64,000 nt of DNA from positions 62,001 through 126,000 of the forward strand of contig CAWHWB010000015.1 of NCBI GenBank assembly GCA_963832875.1, read 5' to 3'. Source of the DNA: AP-15 sp963832875 (GTDB taxonomy: Bacteria; Pseudomonadota; Alphaproteobacteria; ATCC43930; CGMCC-115725). Positions 7,952-16,922 of the stretch are shown in pieces (positions within the stretch are counted from its first letter, which is position 1; every line of letters begins with the position of its first letter). The notes beneath the pieces were generated by a model that saw nothing but the letters and a program-made list of their open reading frames with translations, did not search any database and was not told the origin of the DNA. The position numbers and the translations under genes were made by a program.

Positions 7952-8169
7952 CCCAGATACTCCGAGCGCAGCAAATCCTCCGGCCGGTTACGCGCATACT
8001 TAGGTTGCCATCGGCAAAATGATTATTCCTCTCGGTTCCGCGGCGGCCGAGCTTTGGTCTGGTTTATGGTACAATAGATACATCAAGGATACTGAAATAC
8101 ACAAATTCTACAATCGTTTATGGCGTCAATGGGCGATCGCCTGGGCGAAGGTGGCGCCGAGGAGCGGGG

Positions 8170-8544
8170 TTATTTGTTGCAGTCGCTGGCCCGCACGACG
8201 CAGTCGCCGGCCTTGCCCTTCTGACAGTTCGACAACGCCGCCAGCCGCGCATCGTCCTTGGTCTTGCGTTTGGCGGCGCCAACGAATTTTCCGCTAGCGA
8301 TCGTCGCCAGCGCCGCGCATTGCCCAGCAGCGGTGCGCATGATGATTTTGCATCCGGTGGCGCCGCAATCGCTGAGCGCCGCCTCGTCGGCCTGCTGCGC
8401 CGTCGCCCGGTTCCAGGTCCCGCCGTATCTCCCGCTTGCTTTATCCCAGGCGATCGCCCCGTAGCCCGCGAGCGCGGGCGTTGCCGCCAGCAGGATCGAG
8501 GCCGCGGCGAGCAGCGCGGCGGGGGTCGGGACAGCATGGCGCAT
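8170..8544 (-). CDS. Exported DUF4189 domain protein
   Basis: A 124-residue exported protein. The start at 8544 has GAGGGAGAA upstream and gives MRHAVPTPAALLAAASILLA then TPALA, a clean signal peptide. The mature protein begins GYGAIAWDKASGRYGGTWN, the signature of DUF4189, a small periplasmic domain usually found in one or two copies with paired cysteines. Four cysteines are visible at about residues 65, 70, 81 and 111, plus a C-terminal pair, consistent with disulfides. The function is unknown in the family. A longer in-frame start at 8601 lacks a signal and is not used. Confidence 0.82.
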   Translation of the reverse strand: MRHAVPTPAALLAAASILLAATPALAGYGAIAWDKASGRYGGTWNRATAQQADEAALSDCGATGCKIIMRTAAGQCAALATIASGKFVGAAKRKTKDDARLAALSNCQKGKAGDCVVRASDCNK

Positions 8545-8723
8545 TGAACGGTTCTCCCTCGATGACGGGTCGCGGCAGCGGTATAGGCAAACATCTATCA
8601 CAAAGATTGCCGCAGCCGTCGAGGGCTGGCGCTGCGGTCTGCACCGCTGGAGGCGCGCATTTGTCGGATCGACGCATCAGCCCTCGGCGTTAGCCGGGCG
8701 GAGGCGACCGACCGGACGCGCGC

Positions 8724-10238
8724 ATGAAGAACCGCTGCATCGCATGGCTGACCGCGTTTTCGAGCGTCGTCCTGCTGGCGCTGTCGGCCGCTATACCACG
8801 TGCGCTCGCCGACGGACGCTCGGTGCTCACCTATCACGGCAGCCCCGAGCGCAGCGGCAATTTCATCGTGCCCGACCTGACCTGGCAGCGCGCACGCGGT
8901 GTCCGTCTCGATGCGGATTTCCATCCCCGGTTCGCGGGCCACCTCTACGCCCAGCCGCTTTTCTGGCAGCCGCCCGGATCGTCCGCGGCAGAGCTGATCG
9001 TCGCCACCGAAAACGACACGGTACTGGCGATCGACGCGCAGACCGGGAATACGGAGTGGTCGCGCGCCCTCGGCCGCCCGGTGCCGCTCGCGACCCAGCT
9101 CTGCGGCAACATCGACCCGCTTGGGATCACTGGCACGCCGGTCATCGACCAAGCATCGCAGGCGGTCTATCTCGATGCGATGGTCGCCGAGGCGTCCGGC
9201 CCGCGTCACCTGATCTTTGCCCTGTCGCTGAAAACCGGAGCGACATTGCCGGGCTGGCCGGTCGACGTGGCCGCGGCATTGGCGGCGCGAGGCGGGCGTT
9301 TCAACGCCCCCGACCAGAACCAGCGCGGCGCTCTCGCGATCCTCGGCGGTCGGGTTTACGTGCCCTATGGCGGGCATTTCGGCGATTGCGGCGACTACCA
9401 TGGCTGGGTGGTCGGGGTGGCGCTGAACAATCCCGGCGACGTCGTCAGCTGGAGCACGCGCGGGCGCGGCGGCGGGATCTGGGCGCCGGGTGGGATCGCC
9501 AGCGACGGCCGGTCGCTGTTCGTCGCCACCGGCAATACTTTTGGCGCCCGCCAATGGAGCGACGGCGAGGCGGTGTTTCGCCTGGCCCCCGACCTTGCCC
9601 ACAACGACCGGCCGCAGGATTACTTCGCGCCATCCGACTGGCGCAGCCTCGATTCGGAAGACGCCGATCTCGGCGGCACCAACCCGCTGCTGCTGGACGT
9701 GCCGACCGGCAACGGCGCGCAGGCTGTGGTGCTGGCGCTCGGCAAGGACGCGCGCGCCTATCTGCTCGACCGCAACGATCTCGGCGGCATCGGCGGCAGC
9801 CTCGTTGCCGCGGCCGTCTCGACCGAGCCGATCCGCACCGCGGCGTCCGCCTACCCGGCCGCCGACGGGGTCTTTGTCGCGTTCCAGGGGCCCGGCCTGC
9901 ATTGCCCGACACCCGGACGCGGCGACTCGCTGACCGTGCTGAAGATCCGCGCCGGCTCGCCGCCCGCTCTCGCCACCGCGTGGTGCGCCGCATTCAACGG
10001 CCGCGGCTCGCCTGTGGTCACCACCACAAACGGGCGGGCGAACCCGATCGTTTGGGTGCTCGGCGCCGAGGGCGACGATCGGCTGCACGGCTATCGTGGC
10101 GACACCGGCGAGCCGCTGTTTGACGGCGGCGGCCCGGGCGACGCGATGACCGGCCTGCATCATTTCCAGGATCTGCTGCCGGCCGGCGGCCGGCTCTATG
10201 TCGGCGCCGACAACCGCCTCTACGCCTTCTCCTACTGA
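8724..10238 (+). CDS. Secreted PQQ-like beta-propeller protein
   Basis: A 504-residue protein with a signal peptide (MKNRCIAWLTAFSSVVLLAL then an ALA cleavage site near residue 29). The mature part has repeated propeller blades seen as LIVATENDTVLAIDAQTGNT, GGRVYVPYGG, RSLFVATGNTFGA, YLLDRNDLGGIGG and GRLYVGADNRLYAF. These are the four-stranded repeats of PQQ-binding quinoproteins and of BamB-like scaffolds. The cysteine pair and the full residue set that bind PQQ in alcohol dehydrogenases are not evident, so a scaffold or non-dehydrogenase role is equally possible. It is monocistronic, with no helpful neighbours. Confidence 0.78.
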   Translation: MKNRCIAWLTAFSSVVLLALSAAIPRALADGRSVLTYHGSPERSGNFIVPDLTWQRARGVRLDADFHPRFAGHLYAQPLFWQPPGSSAAELIVATENDTVLAIDAQTGNTEWSRALGRPVPLATQLCGNIDPLGITGTPVIDQASQAVYLDAMVAEASGPRHLIFALSLKTGATLPGWPVDVAAALAARGGRFNAPDQNQRGALAILGGRVYVPYGGHFGDCGDYHGWVVGVALNNPGDVVSWSTRGRGGGIWAPGGIASDGRSLFVATGNTFGARQWSDGEAVFRLAPDLAHNDRPQDYFAPSDWRSLDSEDADLGGTNPLLLDVPTGNGAQAVVLALGKDARAYLLDRNDLGGIGGSLVAAAVSTEPIRTAASAYPAADGVFVAFQGPGLHCPTPGRGDSLTVLKIRAGSPPALATAWCAAFNGRGSPVVTTTNGRANPIVWVLGAEGDDRLHGYRGDTGEPLFDGGGPGDAMTGLHHFQDLLPAGGRLYVGADNRLYAFSY

Positions 10239-10304
10239 TCGCGCATTCTCTGATCGCCGGCGCAGCCGGGTCGTGGTCCCCCGGCTGCGGCAGGCCGGTG
10301 ACGT

Positions 10305-11951
10305 TCAGGTCATACGGCTCGAGAACTGGACCGTCGTGGCGCGGGCGCGGTAGTCGGTCTTCACGTTGACCAGCGCCACCATGCCTTCGTCCACCTTTTT
10401 CTGCGCTCGCTCCAGCGCCGGGCGGATCTCCTCGGGCTGCTCGACATATTCGCCATAGGCGCCGAGGCCTTGCGCCATGATGTCGTAGCGGGTGTAGCCG
10501 AGATAGCGGCCGGGCTTGTTGCCCTCGGGGTCGGCGGTCCAGCCGCCGTTCAGGCTGATGATGCACAAGAGCGGCAATTTGTGGCGGACCGCGGTGTCGA
10601 GCTCCATCGCGTTCTGGCCGAACGAGCCGTCGCCGTGCAGGCAGATGACCTGGGTCCCGGGCTTCGCGGCCTTGGCCCCGACGGCGAACGGCAGGCCCAC
10701 GCCCATCGTGCCGAACGGCCCCGAATTCAGCCGATGGCCCGGCGTAAAGGTCGGGATCGACTGGCGGCCAAAATTCAGGATCTCCTGGCCGTCGACGCAC
10801 AGGATCGCGTCGCGCTTCATGAAATTTTTGACTTCTTCGCACAGCCGCAGGGGGTGGATGTCGCCATCGGTCGGATAGTTGCCGCCGGGGCCAGTGCGCT
10901 TGGCGATCTCGCCCTCGTGCAGCTTATTGCGCCACGGCGCAAGACGCTCGGCCGTCCTGCCGTCGATCGCGTCGATCAGCTGGGTCAGCACCGACTTGCA
11001 GTCGCCGACGACGGGAATGTCGACGTTGCGGGCCGACATGCCGAGCTCCTCGGGGTCGATCTCGATCCGGGCGATCTTGGCGTCCTTGTTGAAGCGCGGC
11101 GGTGCGGCATGGCCGATCACATAGTTCATCCGGGTGCCGAGGATGATGATCAGATCGGCCTCGCGAAACGCGCTGTTGCGCATCGTCAGATAGGAATAGG
11201 GGTGGTCGTCCGGCACGACGCCGCGGCCTTGCGGGGTCGTGTAGAACGGGATCCCAGCCTTCTCGACAAAGGCTCGCATCTCATCCCACGCCTTCGACCA
11301 CAACACCCCGCCGCCGGAGCAGATGATCGGCTGCCTCGCGCTGTTGATCGCATCGACGAGCGCGCCCACCGCCTTCGGCTCGGCATAGGGGCGCGCCTCG
11401 ATGATGGGCCGGCCGCAATAGCTCCAATCGACCTCGTCTTCCGCGATTTTGGTGTAGAGCACGTCGCCGGGCATATCGAGATAAACCGGGCCCGGCTTGC
11501 CGTTCAGCGCCTTCTGAAAGGCGAAATTCACCTGCTGTGGAAGACGCTTCAGATTGTGCACCCGATCGGCGTATTTGACGCAGGCCTTGAGTGCCGCGAC
11601 CTGGTCGATTTCCTGAAACACCTGGCGGCCGAACTGGCTGATCGGGCTCGAGCCGCCGAACGCAACGACCGGGCAGCAATCGATCAGCGCATTGGCGAGC
11701 CCGGTGCCGAGATTGAGGGTGGCGGGCCCGCTCGCCGCCATGCACACGCCCGGCCCCTGGGTCACCCGCGAATAGGCCTGCGCCATATAGGCCGCACCCT
11801 GCTCATGGCGGGTGTCGATCGCGCGGATGCCCTCATCGATGCAGGTGCTTTCGGCATCGAGCATCGGGCCGCCCATGATGTAAAACAGATCCTTGACGCC
11901 CTGCGCCTTCAGACATTTGGCGAGGATCTGATAGCCTGCGAGTTCCGCCAT
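10305..11951 (-). CDS. Thiamine diphosphate-dependent enzyme (acetolactate synthase / 2-hydroxyacyl-CoA lyase-like)
   Basis: A 548-residue enzyme of the acetolactate synthase-like ThDP superfamily. The N-terminal PYR domain holds the activating glutamate (Glu50 in DTRHEQGAAYMAQAYSR). A central domain follows, and the C-terminal PP domain has the ThDP/Mg motif GDGSFGQNAMEL ending in SLNGGW. The ATG at 11951 follows GGGAGGAG. Downstream on the same strand stands a family III CoA-transferase. ThDP plus CoA-transferase pairs are known for oxalate use (oxalyl-CoA decarboxylase with formyl-CoA transferase) and for 2-hydroxyacyl-CoA lyases, so an acyl-CoA carbon-carbon bond reaction is a reasonable guess. 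Acetolactate synthase for amino acid synthesis is less likely, as no regulatory subunit is nearby. Confidence 0.8.
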   Translation of the reverse strand: MAELAGYQILAKCLKAQGVKDLFYIMGGPMLDAESTCIDEGIRAIDTRHEQGAAYMAQAYSRVTQGPGVCMAASGPATLNLGTGLANALIDCCPVVAFGGSSPISQFGRQVFQEIDQVAALKACVKYADRVHNLKRLPQQVNFAFQKALNGKPGPVYLDMPGDVLYTKIAEDEVDWSYCGRPIIEARPYAEPKAVGALVDAINSARQPIICSGGGVLWSKAWDEMRAFVEKAGIPFYTTPQGRGVVPDDHPYSYLTMRNSAFREADLIIILGTRMNYVIGHAAPPRFNKDAKIARIEIDPEELGMSARNVDIPVVGDCKSVLTQLIDAIDGRTAERLAPWRNKLHEGEIAKRTGPGGNYPTDGDIHPLRLCEEVKNFMKRDAILCVDGQEILNFGRQSIPTFTPGHRLNSGPFGTMGVGLPFAVGAKAAKPGTQVICLHGDGSFGQNAMELDTAVRHKLPLLCIISLNGGWTADPEGNKPGRYLGYTRYDIMAQGLGAYGEYVEQPEEIRPALERAQKKVDEGMVALVNVKTDYRARATTVQFSSRMT

Positions 11952-11981
11952 CTCGGTATCTCCTCCCTTTTAAGGCCGTCG

Positions 11982-12058
11982 CCCCCGCTAAAGCGGGGGG
12001 CAAGGGCAAGCGGTGAAGCGCCTGCCGCCGCTGGGTTCCCGCGTTCGCGGGAACCCAG
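11982..12058. repeat. Palindromic repeats between ThDP and CoA-transferase genes
   Basis: Two hairpins occur. CCCCCGCT (11982-11989) pairs with AGCGGGGG (11992-11999). CTGGGTTCCCGCG (12031-12043) pairs perfectly with CGCGGGAACCCAG (12046-12058) across a two-base loop. The second contains the CGCGGGAACCCAGG core also present after citrate synthase, which indicates one dispersed repeat family. Confidence 0.75.
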
Positions 12059-12101
12059 GGTTGCTCGCGCACTGGGGCTAGACCGTTGCCGCGCGCCGCG
12101 A

Positions 12102-13322
12102 TCAGATCGCCCCTTCGTTCTTCAGCGCCTCGATATCGCCCTTGCTCATGCCGAGCCAGTCGCCAAAGACCTCGGCCGAATGCTGGCCGAGGAGCGGCGC
12201 CGGTTCGAGCCGGGGCGGCGCGCCGTCAAAGCGCACCGGCCAGCTCGGCATCTTGAACGGCCCCGAGGGGTGCTGCATAACCTGGAAAATTCCGCGCCTC
12301 TCGAAGCTCGGCTCGTTGATCAGCTCCATCGTGTCGAGCACCGCACCCGCCGGCACCCCGGCGGCGCCGATCAGTCGCATCGCCTCGTGCTTATCGTGCC
12401 GTCGGGTGAAATCAGCGACCATCGCGTTGACCTCGGCCGCGTGCTCGCCGCGAGCGGCGGGCGTCTCGTAGCGCGGGTCGCCGATCAATTCCTCGCGCCC
12501 CAGCACCTTCAGCAAGCGGTGCCAGTGCTCGCGCGGGCGCGCGAAGACGTAGATCCAATCGTTCGGTCCCCCCGGCGCGCAAGGGAAAATGCCGCTCGGT
12601 GCGACACCGCCGGCGAGGCTCCTGCCGCCGCCGCGCCCGGCCGGCTTCCCGGTCTGCGCCTGCACCTGGAAGGGGAAGCGCATATAGTGCAGCATCGCGT
12701 CCTGCATCGCCACCTGCAGACGCCTCCCCTCGCCGGTGACGCGCCGCTCATAAAGCGCGCCCAAGATGCTGATCGCCATCAGCATGCCGGTGCCGGTGTC
12801 ACCCAAAGAGGGGCCCGGTTTGCAGGGCGGCCCGTCCGGCTCGCCGGTGACGCTCATTGTGCCGCCGCAGGCCTGCGCGATCATGTCGAAGGCGAGGTTC
12901 TTCTCGTAGGGGCTGCCTTCGCCAAAACCCTTGACCTGGGCGTAGATGATGCCGGGATTGATGGCGCGGATCACGTCGTAGCCGAGGCCCAGGCGCTCGA
13001 TCGTGCCGGGCGCCATGTTTTCGATCATGACGTCCGCCTTCCGCGCCAGCTCCTTGACCAGCGACACGCCGCGCTCGGATTTGAGGTTGGCCGTCACCGA
13101 CTTCTTGTTGGCGTTGAACTCGAAGAAATAATAGGAGTCGCCGCCGGGCCGCCCGGGGAAGTTGGTTCGACCGGGTTCGCCGCCCTGCGGGTTCTCGACC
13201 TTGACCACCTCGGCGCCGAGCCAGGCCAGCGCCTCGGTGCAGGAAGGGCCGGCCTCGAACTGGGTCAAATCGAGCACTTTGACGCCGGCGAGGCATTTGA
13301 GCGGCATGCCCGTTCCATCCAT
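12102..13322 (-). CDS. Family III CoA-transferase (CaiB/BaiF)
   Basis: A 406-residue family III CoA-transferase, moving CoA between carboxylic acids through an aspartyl-CoA anhydride. The start at 13322 has GGAGGAG upstream. Diagnostic blocks are VKVLDLTQFEAGPSCTEALA with the CoA-binding loop, KSVTANLKSERG, ADVMIENMAPGTIERLGLGY, GFGEGSPY and SLGDTGTGM, where Asp175 is the expected catalytic residue. It lies upstream of the ThDP enzyme gene on the same strand with 150 bases of repeat-rich DNA between, so the two may be cotranscribed. The acid substrates are unknown. An in-frame extension to 13424 has no ribosome site and is rejected. Confidence 0.87.
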   Translation of the reverse strand: MDGTGMPLKCLAGVKVLDLTQFEAGPSCTEALAWLGAEVVKVENPQGGEPGRTNFPGRPGGDSYYFFEFNANKKSVTANLKSERGVSLVKELARKADVMIENMAPGTIERLGLGYDVIRAINPGIIYAQVKGFGEGSPYEKNLAFDMIAQACGGTMSVTGEPDGPPCKPGPSLGDTGTGMLMAISILGALYERRVTGEGRRLQVAMQDAMLHYMRFPFQVQAQTGKPAGRGGGRSLAGGVAPSGIFPCAPGGPNDWIYVFARPREHWHRLLKVLGREELIGDPRYETPAARGEHAAEVNAMVADFTRRHDKHEAMRLIGAAGVPAGAVLDTMELINEPSFERRGIFQVMQHPSGPFKMPSWPVRFDGAPPRLEPAPLLGQHSAEVFGDWLGMSKGDIEALKNEGAI

Positions 13323-13442
13323 CGCGTTGCACTCCTCCAACACCCGAATGGCGCAGGATAGACCAGCCGCTGCCGTGGCGGAAACCGAAACCATTTTGCG
13401 GCGGCTGGAAGCTGCGATAAGCAAACCCAGTAATACTTTGAT

Positions 13443-13470
13443 CCTCTCCCCCCATTAATGGGGGGAGAGG
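13443..13470. repeat. Perfect 28-base palindrome
   Basis: Bases 13443-13456 (CCTCTCCCCCCATT) and 13457-13470 (AATGGGGGGAGAGG) are exact reverse complements with no loop. It lies between the divergent CoA-transferase and argC genes, with further pyrimidine- and purine-rich tracts (to 13560) of the 'ctctcccc...ggggagag' type found in other repeats of the window. It is probably a dispersed palindrome rather than a specific operator. Confidence 0.8.
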
Positions 13471-13566
13471 GCAGGGTGAGAGGGGAACCCGCCGCAATCG
13501 CTGGCGAAGCCCACCTCACCTCCCTCCCCCTAAATCGGCGGAGAGAGCAATTCGGCGAGGTCGATG

Positions 13567-14607
13567 ATGGAAAAAGTTCGGATCGGGATTTTGGGCGCGA
13601 GCGGCTACACCGGGGCCGAATTGCTGCGCCTGCTGTGCTATCACCCACAGGCCGAGATCCGCGCCTTGACCGCCGACCGCCAGGCCGGCAAGCCGATTGG
13701 GACGGTCTTTCCGCATTTGGCCGGCGAAGGCCTGCCCGATCTCACCTCGATCGGCGAGGTCGACTGGTCGGCTCTCGACGTGGTCTTTTGCGGGCTGCCG
13801 CACGGCACCACCCAGGAGGTCATCGCCGGGCTGCCGCAACACCTGAAGATCGTCGATCTCTCGGCCGATTTCCGGCTCGCCGACACGGCGACCTATGCCG
13901 AATGGTACGGCCACGAGCACCGCGCGCCGCAGCTGCAGCGCCAGGCGGTCTACGGCCTGACCGAGATCGCGCGCGAGCAGGTGCGCACCGCGCGCCTCGT
14001 CGCCAATCCGGGCTGCTATCCGACCGCGGCGCAATTGCCACTGGTGCCGCTGATCCGCGCGCGGCTGATCGATGCGGACGACATCATCATCGACGCCAAA
14101 TCCGGGATCAGCGGCGCCGGCCGCGCGACGCGCGAGGGCAGCCTCTACGCCGAGGTCGCCGAGGGCATCAACGCCTACGGCGTCGCCGGCCACCGCCACG
14201 CGCCCGAAATCGAGCAGGGCCTCTCCGAGGCCGCCGGCCGCGACATCGTCGTCAACTTCACGCCGCATCTGATGCCGATGAACCGCGGCATCCTCGAAAC
14301 GATCTATGTCCGCCTCGCCGCCGGCGCGACCTTGGGCGATCTGCGCGCCGTGCTCGAAGCGGCCTACCGCGGCGAGCCCTTCGTGCGCGTCCTGCCCGAG
14401 GGCAGCCTGCCGGCGACGCGCCATGTGCGCGCAACCAACCTCTGCCTGATTGGCCTCTCGCATGATCGGGTCGCCCACCGCGCGATCCTGGTATCGGCCC
14501 TCGACAATTTGGTCAAGGGCGCCTCCGGCCAGGCGATCCAGAACATGAACGCGATGCTCGGCCTGCCCGAGACCACCGCGCTAGAGCACCGCGCCCTCTT
14601 CCCGTGA
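13567..14607 (+). CDS. argC: N-acetyl-gamma-glutamyl-phosphate reductase
   Basis: A 346-residue enzyme for the third step of arginine synthesis, reducing N-acetylglutamyl phosphate with NADPH. It shows the N-terminal nucleotide-binding GILGASGYTGAELLRLL, the catalytic cysteine in ANPGCYPTAAQLPL (Cys150), the KSGISGAGR loop, HRHAPEIEQ with the catalytic histidine, and the late FTPHLMPMNRGI. Its length is normal for the long ArgC type. ATG 13567 gives better spacing from GAGG than the ATG at 13564. No other arg gene is adjacent. A short exported-protein remnant starts on its stop codon (GTGA overlap at 14604). Confidence 0.96.
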   Translation: MEKVRIGILGASGYTGAELLRLLCYHPQAEIRALTADRQAGKPIGTVFPHLAGEGLPDLTSIGEVDWSALDVVFCGLPHGTTQEVIAGLPQHLKIVDLSADFRLADTATYAEWYGHEHRAPQLQRQAVYGLTEIAREQVRTARLVANPGCYPTAAQLPLVPLIRARLIDADDIIIDAKSGISGAGRATREGSLYAEVAEGINAYGVAGHRHAPEIEQGLSEAAGRDIVVNFTPHLMPMNRGILETIYVRLAAGATLGDLRAVLEAAYRGEPFVRVLPEGSLPATRHVRATNLCLIGLSHDRVAHRAILVSALDNLVKGASGQAIQNMNAMLGLPETTALEHRALFP

Positions 14608-14914
14608 CGGAAAGGCGCCGGGCTGCTTCTGTGTCGCGCGAGGCAGGATCGGGTTCGCCCTGCGCAGGCTTGTCCGTATCCAGCTCTTTTGTGCTGCTGC
14701 TCGTCTTGGCCATAGGGAGTGCGGCACCGGCAGCCGCGGCCGATGTCGCGGTCTATCGCTGTACCAACCCGGCGAGCGGTGTTCCTCTCAAATCACGCTC
14801 GATCCCGCCCGCCGCGGGGTCGATGCGTTCCCGGCACAGATCGACGCGCGCTCGAACCGCCGGCACGACACCGCGTACGCAAACATAGAATTCAACCGGG
14901 CAAGTGTGCTGTAG
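14604..14914 (+). pseudogene. Broken small exported protein gene downstream of argC
   Basis: GTG at 14604 overlaps the argC stop. The first frame gives a signal-peptide-like segment (VSSSFVLLLVLAIGSAAPAA) and then ADVAVYRCTNPASG, which resembles the opening of small periplasmic DUF4124-type proteins. Near 14785 that frame loses sense. An adjacent frame then gives QITLDPARRGVDAFPAQIDA and AYANIEFNRASVL before a TAG at 14914, which looks like the rest of the same protein. One base gained or lost would explain it. The family is not identified with certainty, and the second half is assigned only because it reads as sensible protein. Confidence 0.45.
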
Positions 14915-15002
14915 GTCTGGGCATGGCACATAAAGTCTGCGTTTTCGCATCCCAAGAACCTGCCCTCGCGAAAGCGGGGGTCAAAGCCTGACTCGCCCGT
15001 CA

Positions 15003-15247
15003 TCTACGCTGGTGTTCCATTTGACGCCGACCTTGGGCTCCTGGCTCAACGCCGTCGAGAACTTCTGCTCCGCACTCACCCGAAAGCACCTCAAGCGCGG
15101 CGTGTTCTGCTCTATCGCCGACCTCCGGGCCGCCCTCAGCCGCTATCTCAAAGCGCACAATGATGACCCTAATCCCTTCGTCTGGACCAAACCCGCGCCG
15201 ACGCCATTCTCGCCAAGCTCAACCGACTGCCGGTACCTTCCGTTTGA
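15003..15247 (+). pseudogene. IS630-family transposase, 3' remnant with frameshift
   Basis: The frame starting around 15003 gives FHLTPTLGSWLNAVENF and LKRGVFCSIADLRAALSRYL then NDDPNPFVWTKP, the conserved C-terminal third of IS630-type DDE transposases (the final catalytic glutamate lies in LNAVE). Near 15190 the frame must shift to continue as ADAILAKLNRLPVPSV and a TGA at 15247, the usual end. The first two thirds and both inverted repeats are missing. Between 14915 and 15002 there is a half copy of the dispersed 'gcgaaagcggg' repeat and nothing else. Confidence 0.8.
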
Positions 15248-15256
15248 GCCAGTGCA

Positions 15257-16825
15257 CTAGGTCAACAGCTTTTCGAGCGTCTCGAGCGTGTCGGCTTCGC
15301 GGAAGGGCTTGTCCCAGCGGATGCGGTGAACGCGCGGAAAGCGCATCGCCACCCCGGATTTGTGGCGGGTTGAGCGGTGCACGCTGTCGAAGGCGATTTC
15401 AAGAACGATGGCGGGCGCGACCTCGCGCACCGGGCCATAGCGCTCCACCGTGTTGTTGCGCACCCAGCGGTCGAGGCGGCGCAATTCGTCGTCGGTAAAG
15501 CCCGAATAGGCCTTGCCGACCGGGACCAGCGCGTCGCCGGCCCAGGCCCCGAAAGTGTAGTCCGAATAGAACGACGAGCGCTTGCCGTGGCCGCGTTGGG
15601 CGTACATCAGCACCGTGTCGAGGGTCAGGGCGCCCCGTTTCCACTTGAACCACGGGCCCTTCGGCCGGCCGGCGACATAGAGCGAATCGGCGCGCTTCAG
15701 CATCAGCCCTTCGATGCCGCGTTTGCGCGCGCCGTCGCGCAATTCGCGCAATTCCTCCCAGCCGGCAAACGGCACCAGCGGCGACAGGTCGAGGCCCGGT
15801 CGCGACGCCCGCGCGTACCATGCTTCGAGCCGCTTGCGGCGCTCGGCGAACGGCAGCCCGCGCAAACCCTCGGGCCCCTCGCGCAGGATGTCGTAGAGCC
15901 GAACCGCGGCAGGATAGTCGTGCAGCATCTTCCCGGTCGGGGTCTTGCGGTTAAGCCGCTGCTGCAAATCCTTGAACGGTGCCGCCTCGCCGTCGCGCGC
16001 GATCAACAGCTCGCCATCGAGGGTCGCCTCGTCGGCGATCGCCGCCACGACATCGGGAAACGCCTTGCCGATCTCGTCGCCCGAGCGCGAATAGAGCCGC
16101 TTTTGTCCGTTGCGGCCGACCAGCTGGACGCGGATGCCGTCCCATTTCCACTCGGCGAGGTAATCGCGCGGGTCGAGCGCGGCGAGGTCGGCGTCCTCGA
16201 GCGGCTGGGCCAGCATCAGTGGGCAGAAATTCGGCAGATCGCCGGCCTGCGGCGCAGGCGCCTCGCCTTCCAGCCAGGCGAACAATGGCCGGTAAGGCGG
16301 CTCGAGCCCGTGCCACACCTCCTCGATCCGGTCGATCGCAACCCCGCTCCATTCGGCGAGCGCCACCTTAGCGAGACGCGCCGAAACGCCGATCCGCAGG
16401 CTGCCGGTGACCAGCTTGAGCAAGGCCCAGCGCCCGGTCGCATCGAGCGCGTCGAGCCAGGGTGCGAGCAGTCGGCCGACCTCGGCACGGCTCGCTCGCA
16501 TCAGCTGATCGACGATCTCGGCGAGGCTCGGGACCGCCCCGGCCGGCTGCGCCGGCGCCGGCCAGATCAGCGATACGGTCTCGGCGAGATCGCCGACGAA
16601 ATCATAGGACCAGCCGAGCAGCTCCGGATCGACCCGCTCGGCGGCGAGCGCGCGCACCTGACCGGGCTTGGCCTCGGCGAAAGACAGCCCGCCGGTCAAT
16701 GCCGCCAAGGCCCAGCCGCGCTCCGGATCGGGCTCGCCGGCAAAATATTCCTTCATCAGCCGCAACTTGCCAAGTCGCGAGGGCGTGAACAGCAGCGCAT
16801 CGAGGAGTGCCGCGAACCGGTTCAC
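15257..16825 (-). CDS. ATP-dependent DNA ligase (ligase/exonuclease system type)
   Basis: A 522-residue ATP-dependent DNA ligase. The N-terminal domain (about 1-200) is the DNA-binding domain; the adenylation domain has the nucleophile Lys227 in AEWKWDGIRVQL, then SGDEIGKAFP, DGELL, GIEGLMLKR and WFKWKRG, followed by an OB domain. The length and ending match the bacterial ligase that is co-encoded with a metallo-beta-lactamase exonuclease, a ligase-associated phosphoesterase and an Lhr helicase. Only the exonuclease is next to it (gene ends 98 bases upstream, same strand). The system is thought to act in DNA repair. The ligase appears intact. Confidence 0.92.
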   Translation of the reverse strand: MNRFAALLDALLFTPSRLGKLRLMKEYFAGEPDPERGWALAALTGGLSFAEAKPGQVRALAAERVDPELLGWSYDFVGDLAETVSLIWPAPAQPAGAVPSLAEIVDQLMRASRAEVGRLLAPWLDALDATGRWALLKLVTGSLRIGVSARLAKVALAEWSGVAIDRIEEVWHGLEPPYRPLFAWLEGEAPAPQAGDLPNFCPLMLAQPLEDADLAALDPRDYLAEWKWDGIRVQLVGRNGQKRLYSRSGDEIGKAFPDVVAAIADEATLDGELLIARDGEAAPFKDLQQRLNRKTPTGKMLHDYPAAVRLYDILREGPEGLRGLPFAERRKRLEAWYARASRPGLDLSPLVPFAGWEELRELRDGARKRGIEGLMLKRADSLYVAGRPKGPWFKWKRGALTLDTVLMYAQRGHGKRSSFYSDYTFGAWAGDALVPVGKAYSGFTDDELRRLDRWVRNNTVERYGPVREVAPAIVLEIAFDSVHRSTRHKSGVAMRFPRVHRIRWDKPFREADTLETLEKLLT

Positions 16826-16922
16826 GATCGCCCCTCGCGCTCCTCTCCGCGCAAGCGGGGCGAGCGAGAAGATAGCCGGGGGAGTGGGGGAGCGAAGGGC
16901 CGCGCCGGCGCAGCAAAGGGGT

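Noticed and set aside
10470..13361. Very long plus-strand open frame (963 codons) across the ThDP and CoA-transferase genes
   Set aside because: It is antisense to two well-supported genes; composition is R/A/G/H-rich with no family motifs, a typical shadow of high-GC codon bias.
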